NCBI RefSeq assembly: GCF_030166655.1
Contig: NZ_CP126446.1
Span: forward strand, 372,001 to 436,000
Direction: 5' to 3'
Length of the DNA: 64,000 bases
Origin: Pontibacillus chungwhensis
Lineage (GTDB): Bacteria > Bacillota > Bacilli > Bacillales > BH030062
Numbering within the stretch: the first letter of the stretch is position 1; every line of letters begins with the position of its first letter. The notes under the pieces are model-generated. The model had not been told where the DNA came from, did no database searches, and was given only the letters and a program-made list of their open reading frames with translations. Both the position numbers and the translations under genes were made by a program. This document shows, piece by piece, positions 57,266-64,000 of the stretch.

Positions 57266-58567
57266 ATGGAAAACTATCAAGATCTTATACAAAAGCAGAA
57301 ATCATTTTTCCGTACAGGAAAGACGAAAGACGTGCAGTATCGAATTGATACGTTAAATAAATTGAAAAATCTTATGAACTCTCATGAGCAGGAGATCCTG
57401 AATGCTCTAAAAGCGGACTTGAATAAACCTGAAGGAGAAACAAAGCGTGCAGAGATTGGGCTCGTCGTAGCGGAAATCAATCATATGATTGAGCATTTAC
57501 CAACCTGGTCTACTCCACAAGAAGTAGAAACGCCATCAACCCATGCTGGTGCAACAAGCTATATTACACCTGAGCCTTATGGGACAGCGCTTGTCATTGC
57601 GCCTTGGAATTATCCCGTTCAATTGGCCGTTAACCCGCTTGTAGGAGCTATTGCTGCTGGGAATACAGCTGTGTTGAAACCTTCTGAGCTAACCCCGAAT
57701 ACATCAGCGCTTTTAGCGAAGATGATTAATGACAACTTCTCTGAAGAATACTTATGTGTTGTTGAAGGGGAAGTTGAGACAAGTACAGCGCTTCTGAAAG
57801 AAAACGTTGACTACATCTTCTTTACAGGCAGTACAGGCGTAGGGAGAATTGTAGCAGAAGCGGCAGCGAAGAATTTAACGCCAACGACACTTGAGCTTGG
57901 AGGAAAAAGTCCTGCTATTGTGCATGAGGATGCTGACCTTGATGAAACAGCAAAACGAATTGCAGGCGGGAAATTCGCCAATGCAGGTCAGACTTGCGTA
58001 GCCCCAGACTATGTCCTTGCTCATAGCCGTATTAAAGATCAATTAATCACTAAAATTAAAGAAGCGATCACAAACACGTATGGTGAAAACGTGTCAGCAA
58101 GTGACTATAACCACGTAGTAAGTGAACGACACTTTGATCGTCTGCACAACTTCTTGGATAATGGAGACTTAGCTGTTGGAGGAGATTCAGATCGAGCTCA
58201 GCTGTTTATTGAGCCAACAATTCTAGACAATGTTTCATTAGAAGATCCAGTGATGCAAGATGAAATATTCGGTCCAATCCTTCCGGTGCTGACGTATGAC
58301 GAGACATCAGAAGCGATTGAAATAGTTGCAAATCGTCCAAAACCATTAGCGCTGTATCTATTCTCTGATGATCAAACGGTACAAGATGATGTACTGAACA
58401 ACGTTTCCTTTGGTGGTGGTGCCATTAATGACACAATTAATCACATGACTACGCACTACCTTCCATTTGGCGGAGTAGGCGATAGTGGCATGGGAGCTTA
58501 CCATGGGAAAGCAAGCTTTGATACGTTTACGCACTTTAAGAGTATCCTTAAACGTTCAAATAAATAA
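57266..58567 (+). CDS. Aldehyde dehydrogenase (NAD(P)+)
   Basis: About 433 residues, a short-form class 3-like aldehyde dehydrogenase. Seen: VIAPWNYPVQLAVNPLVGAI, AGNTAVLKPSELTPNTS, the cofactor segment FFTGSTGVGRIV, the general base Glu in LELGGKSPAIV and the catalytic Cys in FANAGQTCVAPDYV, then EIFGPILPVL and the C-terminal HYLPFGGVGDSGMGAYHGK. It oxidises medium or long aldehydes in relatives (YwdH-like). I chose ATG 57266, 8 bases after AAGGAG, rather than the TTG at 57260. Single gene, closed by a strong terminator. Confidence 0.94.
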   Translation: MENYQDLIQKQKSFFRTGKTKDVQYRIDTLNKLKNLMNSHEQEILNALKADLNKPEGETKRAEIGLVVAEINHMIEHLPTWSTPQEVETPSTHAGATSYITPEPYGTALVIAPWNYPVQLAVNPLVGAIAAGNTAVLKPSELTPNTSALLAKMINDNFSEEYLCVVEGEVETSTALLKENVDYIFFTGSTGVGRIVAEAAAKNLTPTTLELGGKSPAIVHEDADLDETAKRIAGGKFANAGQTCVAPDYVLAHSRIKDQLITKIKEAITNTYGENVSASDYNHVVSERHFDRLHNFLDNGDLAVGGDSDRAQLFIEPTILDNVSLEDPVMQDEIFGPILPVLTYDETSEAIEIVANRPKPLALYLFSDDQTVQDDVLNNVSFGGGAINDTINHMTTHYLPFGGVGDSGMGAYHGKASFDTFTHFKSILKRSNK

Positions 58568-58575
58568 GTCATAAG

Positions 58576-58616
58576 AAAGCTGGGGATTCTCTACAAAAAG
58601 AGAATCCCCAGCTTTT
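58576..58616. terminator. Bidirectional terminator between convergent genes
   Basis: AAAGCTGGGGATTCTC and GAGAATCCCCAGCTTT make a perfect 16-bp stem with a TACAAAAA loop and T/A tails on both sides. Confidence 0.95.
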
Positions 58617-58620
58617 ATTT

Positions 58621-58650
58621 AAATCTAACTCTAAATCTAACTCTAAATCT
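58621..58650. repeat. Short 12-bp tandem repeat at a gene end
   Basis: AAATCTAACTCT is repeated 2.5 times up to the stop codon of the dehydrogenase gene. Probably slippage; no function suggested. Confidence 0.6.
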
Positions 58651-59530
58651 ATTGATCCTCAGCCATCATCTTATAATACTTATAAAGCGCGTGCGTCCCG
58701 TCATTATCTCCACCAGCTTCACTTAAGCGGTCATACAGTTCTTTAGCTAGCTTTAAGCCGGGTACCGGTAGTTCCATTCTGTCAGCTGATTCGATAGCCA
58801 GGTTCATGTCTTTAATAAAATGCTTCACGTAAAAACCGGGCTCAAAGTTCCCCTCAATCATTCGTGGTGCTAAATTGGTTAGGGAAAAGCTGCCAGCTGC
58901 CCCAAACTGAATGCTTTCTAAGACGGTCTTAGTATCGAGTCCTGCTTTCTCCGCATAGGTTATGGCTTCAACGACTCCCATCATCGTAGAAGCAATAGCA
59001 ATTTGGTTACACATTTTCGTATGCTGACCTGATCCGGCAGGTCCTTGTAGCACAACGTTTTGTCCCATTGCTTCGAATGCAGGCAGTACGGCATTAAAAT
59101 GTTCTTTATCGCCGCCAACCATAATTGTTAACTTCCCTTGTTCTGCATAAATGTCACTTCCTGATACAGGAGCGTCGTAGGCATGAAGATTCTTTTCCTT
59201 AGCTTGTTCAAAGATCTGTTGAGCAAGCTTTGGAGAAGAGGTCGTCATATCAATCAGGTAGGAACCAGATTTGGCGTGCTGGATAATGCCCTGGTCTCCA
59301 AGATACACTTCTTCCACATCATGAGGATAGCCAACAATCGTAATGATGATATCTGAGCTTTCGGCTAGCTGTGCCACATCCTCTTGCCATTTGGCCCCCT
59401 CTGAAACAAGCTCATCTGCCTTTGCTTTCGTTCGAGTGTACACATTTACTGGGAACCCAGCTTTCATCAAGTTACGAGCCATGCTACTCCCCATAACTCC
59501 TGTGCCAATAAATCCAACTGTTTTACTCAT
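58649..59530 (-). CDS. NAD(P)-dependent beta-hydroxyacid dehydrogenase
   Basis: A 293-residue member of the 3-hydroxyisobutyrate dehydrogenase/tartronate semialdehyde reductase family. Rossmann motif GFIGTGVMGSSMARNLMKAG at 6-25, substrate segment YDAPVSGSDIYAEQGKLTIMVGG (about 115-137), and the catalytic Lys in GSGQHTKMCNQIAIA (about 170). VNVYTRTKAKA after the second strand suggests NADP(H) use, since R-T-K follows the strand instead of an acid. ATG behind GGTGA. Monocistronic by context. Confidence 0.9.
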   Translation of the reverse strand: MSKTVGFIGTGVMGSSMARNLMKAGFPVNVYTRTKAKADELVSEGAKWQEDVAQLAESSDIIITIVGYPHDVEEVYLGDQGIIQHAKSGSYLIDMTTSSPKLAQQIFEQAKEKNLHAYDAPVSGSDIYAEQGKLTIMVGGDKEHFNAVLPAFEAMGQNVVLQGPAGSGQHTKMCNQIAIASTMMGVVEAITYAEKAGLDTKTVLESIQFGAAGSFSLTNLAPRMIEGNFEPGFYVKHFIKDMNLAIESADRMELPVPGLKLAKELYDRLSEAGGDNDGTHALYKYYKMMAEDQ

Positions 59531-59710
59531 ATGTATTCACCATCCCACATTTAATCTGTTTTCAGTATAGCAGGTAGATAAAAGGGATGATAGAAAACCG
59601 ATCGGAGAGAGAGGTTGATGTTCTAAATAAAGTCTTGCTGTTCATGTCCATCCATGACAAATCAGACATAAAAGGGGGACTGTTTGTAGAAAAATATCGA
59701 AAAACTTTCC

Positions 59711-59858
59711 TTGAAAGGCCCGGGATCTATGATACTATTAAAGCAATTAGAAACCGCTTTCATTTTTTTTCGGTATTTCGAAACCGCTTTCGGCTATTCG
59801 TTCTGCTTTGAATGGATCAATGGAAGTATTTTTTATGCCGAAAACGAAACCGGTTTCG
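59711..59858 (+). promoter_or_regulatory. Promoter and three LacI/CcpA-type operators before the glucanase
   Basis: A promoter TTGAAA (59711-59716), 16 bases, TACTAT (59733-59738) is followed by AGAAACCGCTTTCA (59749-59762), CGAAACCGCTTTCG (59779-59792) and the perfect palindrome CGAAACCGGTTTCG (59845-59858). All three have the central CG of LacI-family operators; the first also fits the CcpA cre consensus with one mismatch. This suggests carbon-source control of the glucanase by a LacI-type repressor and perhaps CcpA. Confidence 0.8.
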
Positions 59859-59891
59859 GTATTGAAAACAACATAATGGGAGGCTGGATGG

Positions 59892-62867
59892 ATGAGGAAA
59901 CTTTTCGTATTTTGTCTGTTGGTAGCTTTGGTACTAAGCGGTACAGTTCAAGTGGAAGCAGCGAAAAGCAAAGACGTTGAAGGAAGGTGGATGGAGCATA
60001 AAGACTTTCACCCTACTAATGAAAATGCAGCGACATCAAGACTCGCTTTCGCAGATTTATTGAATCAAGCAGTAGGATTTGCTGAGGAGGAAGAAGAGAT
60101 CCTAAATCTAGCAGAAGAGCTAGGTTATTGGCAAGATGAAGAGGGAGATGGGGATTCAGCTATTAAACACGGTGAAGCTGTTAAGCTATTAACGTACTTC
60201 TTCCCAAATCAAACATGGGATGCGGATGATAAGTCTAACAAGCCTGTGAAGTGGGGACAAGCCGGTGCTTACATTCAGTCTCTTGCTGATACGGTGTTTA
60301 CTTCCGGTACATACACCAATAAGACAGTTGAGGGATCAGCTCTTATTACCCAATCGGACGTTACACTTGAAAATGTCACGATTAAAGGGGACTTACTCTT
60401 AACAAAAGGCGCTAGTAATGCGGTACTGAACCATGCGACAGTAGAGGGTAATGTTTACATCGAAGCGTCTATACAAAATACAATCAAATTGGTTGAGTCC
60501 GACATCAATCAAGCGATTGTCTATACATTTGGACAAGAAGCATCTGACTGGACGCTTGTTTGGAATGATGAGTTCTTAACAGATGACATAGATCCTGATA
60601 AGTGGACATACGACCTCGGAAACTGGATTGTGGATGAGGATGGAAATGGAGTTGCTGCTGGTTGGGGAAACAATGAGCAGGAGTACTATACCGATTCGAA
60701 AGAAAACTCTTATATTGAAGACGGTCATTTAGTGATTAAAGCGAAAGAAGAAACGGTATCAGATAAGTTTGGAACATACGACTATACGTCAGCCAAGTTA
60801 AAAACGAAAGGCTTATTCAGCAAAAAGTACGGTAAATTCGAAGCGCGTATGAAGCTTCCTGAGGGCCAAGGCTATTGGCCTGCGTTTTGGATGATGCCTG
60901 AGGACAGCGTTTACGGCAACTGGCCTGTATCTGGTGAAATTGACATCATGGAGGCAGCTGGAAAAGATACGAGTACGGTTGGCGGAACGATTCACTACGG
61001 TAAAGAATGGCCGAACAATACGTATACGGGTGATGAATACCACTTCCCTGAAGGGGAGGACTACACAGGTTACCATACCTACTCTCTTGAGTGGGAGCCT
61101 GGTGAACTCCGCTGGTATGTAGATGGTGAACTGTACCAGACGTTAAACAAATGGTTTAGCAAAGGCACCAATGAAGCAGCGAATTACACATTCCCTGCGC
61201 CATTTGATCAAGAATTCTACATGATCTTAAATCTGGCTGTTGGTGGCTGGTATGGTGGTGATGTGGATGAGACAACTGAATTTCCTGGCAAGATGGAAGT
61301 GGACTATGTGAGGGTTTATGAACTAACAGGTCGTGACTATATGGAACCTGTGGAGCCAAGCTATGAGCCTGAAACTCTTCCTGAAGATGCGAAACAACCG
61401 CAAGAGGATGGAAACCTGATTTACGATACATCTTATAATGAAGGATTCACTATTGTGGATGGAACAAACGTTGACATGAACGACACATATTGGAATTTCC
61501 TTACGCTACCGGACTTTGCTGGAGAAGGTAGTATTAAAACAGATGAGGTAAACGGGACTACGTTTGCCAAGACGGAAATCATAAATCCGGGTAATGCGCT
61601 ATGGGCCCTGCAATTGATTCAGAACGTTTCGATTGGTGAAGGTCGCACCTATAAGGTGAGCTTTGACGCTAAATCGGATGGGAATCGTTCCTTGATGACG
61701 AAAGTATCTGGTGGTGCTGAACGAGGCTACGCCAATTACTCTGGTGAACAAACGATGAACTTAACAAGTGAAGTTCAGTCATATGAATATACGTTTACGC
61801 TTAACCAAGAGACAGATCTTGCCGCTCGTTTAGAATTCAATATGGGTCAGACTTCAACAAACCCTGTTTGGATTGGGAATGTAAGAGTAGAAGACATTAC
61901 AGGGCAGGTTGATGAATCAAATCAAAAAGAACCGTTAGCAGATGGTAACCATGTGTATAACGGAACATTCGACCAAGGTGACTTCAGCCGACTTGTCTAC
62001 TGGGAAACAGTAACCCAAAATAGCGCAGAAGCTGAAGCTTATGTGACAGCAGAAGAGCGATTTATGCATATGAATATTGCAGATGGCGGATCTGATATGA
62101 AAGATATTCAGTTGAAGCAAAACGGTCTGCAATTCTTAAAAGGAAGCACCTATGACCTCACATTCCGGGCGAAGGCTCAACAAGATAAAGAGATATCCGT
62201 TAGCTTTGTGAATGAGGATGGATCCATGGTTTATCAAGAAGCTGAAGTTATTTCCTTAGGAAGTGAATGGAACACGTATACCGTTCCATTTGAAATGACG
62301 AAAGAAATGTCTGATTTGGATGGTCAACTGATCTTTAACATGGGTGGAGATGCGGCAAACGTTTATATGGATGACGTTCGTCTGGATCAAACATCTAGTT
62401 ATGTTGATTACAGTGATGTTGATTTGAGTCCGTTAACGAATGGCTATTTCTTAGAAGGTATGAAATTATGGTCTAATTACGTTCACTTTGATGCTAATGC
62501 TAATGTAGAGGTAGTGGATGAAGCCTTGAATGTTGATATCACAAATGCAGGAAATGAAACTTGGAGCGTCCTTGTAGAACAACCTGGTTTAAAATTATCT
62601 AAAGGGATATCGTACGAGTTATCTTTTGACGCCAAATCTTCTGTACCACGTGATATCGAGGTAACGTTAGAGAATGCTGGTTATTACCGATACCTTAGTG
62701 AAAAAGTTTCCTTAACCGAAGACTACAATACTTTTACTTATCAATTCGAGATGCCAGCAAATGATACGGTTTCTCTAAAATATCTAATGGGCCAATTTGC
62801 TGGAGAGCATTCCATTGAGATCGACAACGTCAGTCTGGAAGTCGTTATGCCAGAACAAGCAAATTAA
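59892..62867 (+). CDS. Secreted GH16 beta-glucanase (laminarinase-type) with CBM-like domains
   Basis: A 991-residue exoenzyme. A signal peptide (MRKLFVFCLLVALVLSGTVQVEA) is followed by an SLH-like segment (about 50-115) and a short beta-helix-like stretch (about 140-210: VTLENVTIKGDLLLTKGAS). The GH16 domain spans about 215-480 and contains the catalytic EIDIME (E349, D351, E354) after WPAFWMMPEDSVYGNWPVSG, which is the laminarinase/1,3-beta-glucanase form. Three CBM4/9-like beta-sandwich modules fill about 510-985. GGGAGG lies 8 bases before the ATG. It degrades external beta-glucan such as algal laminarin (inference). Three operators precede it. Confidence 0.93.
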   Translation: MRKLFVFCLLVALVLSGTVQVEAAKSKDVEGRWMEHKDFHPTNENAATSRLAFADLLNQAVGFAEEEEEILNLAEELGYWQDEEGDGDSAIKHGEAVKLLTYFFPNQTWDADDKSNKPVKWGQAGAYIQSLADTVFTSGTYTNKTVEGSALITQSDVTLENVTIKGDLLLTKGASNAVLNHATVEGNVYIEASIQNTIKLVESDINQAIVYTFGQEASDWTLVWNDEFLTDDIDPDKWTYDLGNWIVDEDGNGVAAGWGNNEQEYYTDSKENSYIEDGHLVIKAKEETVSDKFGTYDYTSAKLKTKGLFSKKYGKFEARMKLPEGQGYWPAFWMMPEDSVYGNWPVSGEIDIMEAAGKDTSTVGGTIHYGKEWPNNTYTGDEYHFPEGEDYTGYHTYSLEWEPGELRWYVDGELYQTLNKWFSKGTNEAANYTFPAPFDQEFYMILNLAVGGWYGGDVDETTEFPGKMEVDYVRVYELTGRDYMEPVEPSYEPETLPEDAKQPQEDGNLIYDTSYNEGFTIVDGTNVDMNDTYWNFLTLPDFAGEGSIKTDEVNGTTFAKTEIINPGNALWALQLIQNVSIGEGRTYKVSFDAKSDGNRSLMTKVSGGAERGYANYSGEQTMNLTSEVQSYEYTFTLNQETDLAARLEFNMGQTSTNPVWIGNVRVEDITGQVDESNQKEPLADGNHVYNGTFDQGDFSRLVYWETVTQNSAEAEAYVTAEERFMHMNIADGGSDMKDIQLKQNGLQFLKGSTYDLTFRAKAQQDKEISVSFVNEDGSMVYQEAEVISLGSEWNTYTVPFEMTKEMSDLDGQLIFNMGGDAANVYMDDVRLDQTSSYVDYSDVDLSPLTNGYFLEGMKLWSNYVHFDANANVEVVDEALNVDITNAGNETWSVLVEQPGLKLSKGISYELSFDAKSSVPRDIEVTLENAGYYRYLSEKVSLTEDYNTFTYQFEMPANDTVSLKYLMGQFAGEHSIEIDNVSLEVVMPEQAN

Positions 62868-62895
62868 GATCTCTTATGAAACTAAGATGAGAATC

Positions 62896-62936
62896 AAAAA
62901 AGACAAGAATCGCAAATCGATTCTTGTCTTTTTTTG
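62896..62936 (+). terminator. Terminator after the glucanase
   Basis: AAAAAGACAAGAATCG / CGATTCTTGTCTTTTT stem with an AAAT-type loop and a long T-run. Confidence 0.95.
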
Positions 62937-62944
62937 TCCTCTTC

Positions 62945-62982
62945 AAATTGTTATACACCAAATAGAACAATTTTGTTATAAT
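62945..62982 (+). promoter_or_regulatory. GntR promoter with operator-like inverted repeat
   Basis: AAATTGTT (62945-62952) and AACAATTT (62966-62973) form an inverted repeat just before an extended -10 box, TGTTATAAT (62974-62982). Autoregulation by the following GntR protein is likely. Confidence 0.65.
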
Positions 62983-63010
62983 AAGAGTAGAACAGAATGG
63001 AGGTGGGAGG

Positions 63011-63397
63011 ATGTATATTCAAATTGAGCCAGACTCGGATATACCGATCTATTCCCAGGTGAGCACGCAGGTTATGGAAGAAATTATTCGCGGAGAATTG
63101 CAGGCTGGTGATGTATTGCCGTCTGTACGTGGTCTTGCAGGAGACCTTGGTGTGAACATGCATACGATTAATAAGAGTTATCATGACTTGGAGGCAAAAG
63201 GGGTTATAACGATCGTACCGAAATCAGGGGCTGTTATAAACGCGGATCCAACGAAAGATATCTCTAAAGAGCAACATGATAGATTGTCTGAAAAGCTACG
63301 ACCTACTGTTGTTGAGGCTATGGTTTCAGGGATGAATGATGAACAGATTCACGCGCTTGTAGACTCAATAATGAGAAATGTAAGGGAGATGAAGTAA
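63011..63397 (+). CDS. GntR family transcriptional regulator (YtrA-like)
   Basis: A 128-residue short GntR regulator. The winged helix reads PIYSQVSTQVMEEIIRGELQ, AGDVLPSVRGLAGDLGVNMHTI, NKSYHDLEAKGVITIVPKSGA; only a small helical dimerisation tail follows, as in the YtrA subfamily, with no ligand domain. GGAGGTGGGAGG precedes the ATG. Its TAA is adjacent to the ATG of the next gene, which shows cotranscription. Confidence 0.93.
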   Translation: MYIQIEPDSDIPIYSQVSTQVMEEIIRGELQAGDVLPSVRGLAGDLGVNMHTINKSYHDLEAKGVITIVPKSGAVINADPTKDISKEQHDRLSEKLRPTVVEAMVSGMNDEQIHALVDSIMRNVREMK

Positions 63398-64000
63398 ATG
63401 GAAGGGATCATTTTATTCTTATCCACGCTGATCGTGAGTGTCATTCAAGTTTCTATACCGTTCTTGGTGAAACGGACTGTTGTGTTTGGTGTGACGGTGC
63501 CGATGGAACATACGAAACACGCGGTGATTAAGCGATCGAAGAAAATCTATTCTCTTATTACCGGTGTGTTAACTCTTGGGGTTCTTATCACGTTCTTAGT
63601 TTGGAGCATGAGCACGAGTCCGAGCGATGTCCAGATGGCGCTAGCGGGAATGATGTTGCCGCTTCTCGTGATTGTTACGTCTCTTGCTCTTTACTTCTAT
63701 TTCCATGTGAAGATCTCTAAGTTGAAGAAGGAAAAGCGCTGGTTTGAAGGGAAAAAGCAAGTGAAAATCTCAGACCTTACTATACGAGCCAACGATGAAA
63801 TGCTGCCTTGGTATGTGGTTTCCCTGCCTGTCCTTTTAACGATTGGATTAATCGCTTTTACAGTAGCTAACTATAATCAATTCCCAGATCAGATTCCGGT
63901 CCACTGGGGAGCGGATGGAAAACCAGATGCTTATACGGAAAAGAGTGTCTTTTCGGTGTTATCTCTTCCGCTTATATTGCTTGTCCTTCAAGGAATGTTC
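63398..64000 (+). CDS. DUF1648 membrane protein (cut by window edge)
   Basis: Starts with ATG at 63398 directly after the GntR stop; GGGAG lies 7-11 bases upstream. The first 201 residues are visible, with membrane helices near 3-22, 55-72, 82-102 and 143-163. The DUF1648 signature YNQFPDQIPVHWGADGKPDA is at about 164-183, followed by another helix. GntR/DUF1648 pairs such as this are common in Bacillaceae (SdpI-like and YhdJ-type proteins); the role is unknown, possibly immunity or envelope control. The gene continues beyond base 64000. Confidence 0.88.
   Translation, partial: MEGIILFLSTLIVSVIQVSIPFLVKRTVVFGVTVPMEHTKHAVIKRSKKIYSLITGVLTLGVLITFLVWSMSTSPSDVQMALAGMMLPLLVIVTSLALYFYFHVKISKLKKEKRWFEGKKQVKISDLTIRANDEMLPWYVVSLPVLLTIGLIAFTVANYNQFPDQIPVHWGADGKPDAYTEKSVFSVLSLPLILLVLQGMF

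Noticed and set aside
59587-59980. Two short plus-strand reading frames upstream of the glucanase
   Set aside because: They run through the promoter and the three operators and overlap the real signal-peptide start; no ribosome sites.

Overview
The window is chromosomal DNA of a low-GC Gram-positive bacterium of the Bacillaceae. The order pcrB-pcrA-ligA-camS ... opuE-gatC-gatA-gatB-dgkB-rlmCD is the one known from Bacillus subtilis. The glycyl-tRNA synthetase is of the Gram-positive one-chain type behind a T-box, and initiation sites carry strong AAGGAGG-type ribosome sites with many TTG and GTG starts. Acidic protein tails and a proline/Na+ symporter fit a moderately halophilic member (Halobacillus-like). 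This genus guess is inference; no species can be named from the sequence alone.

Layout. 1-0.7 kb: 5' end of glyQS with its T-box (minus strand). 0.8-7 kb: pcrB-pcrA-ligA-camS DNA repair/replication operon. 7.3-10.5 kb: yrrT-luxS-mccA-mccB, which recycles S-adenosylhomocysteine products and converts homocysteine to cysteine. 10.8-12.6 kb: proline symporter preceded by a 31-residue membrane peptide gene. 12.8-19.1 kb: gatCAB, dgkB, rlmCD and a yehS-like gene. 19.3-41.4 kb: an AT-rich defence island. It holds a BREX operon (small leader gene, brxA, brxB, brxC, pglX, pglZ) whose usual brxL position is taken by a SNF2-type helicase and an Mrr-like nuclease. Behind it lie an HNH-like protein, a NucS/DUF5655-like nuclease, a helicase-IV-like UvrD helicase with an embedded nuclease segment and zinc ribbons, a small EVE/PUA-like protein and a SEFIR-domain protein. 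41.5-64 kb: a TPR/winged-helix protein and an unknown partner, NERD protein, UPF0182 membrane protein, metA, a Cys-rich repeat protein, an SLH surface protein, a PadR/DUF1700 pair, a HAD phosphatase, an aldehyde dehydrogenase, a beta-hydroxyacid dehydrogenase, a secreted GH16 glucanase behind three LacI-type operators, and a GntR/DUF1648 pair cut by the window end.

The most unusual structure is not a gene. Five intergenic gaps between 43.3 and 54.7 kb each carry the same roughly 240-bp element: exactly four 52-bp units, each with one CCTTTT and one AAAAGG half-site in fixed phase, followed directly by a GGGAC...GTCCC-type hairpin with a central ACCTGAC core. All 15 unit-to-unit distances that I measured are 52 bp. 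The element lies in the same orientation in all five gaps whatever the direction of the flanking genes, and can fold in two alternative hairpin registers. I do not recognise it as a described repeat family. A shorter relative of its terminal motif lies alone at 7046-7060.
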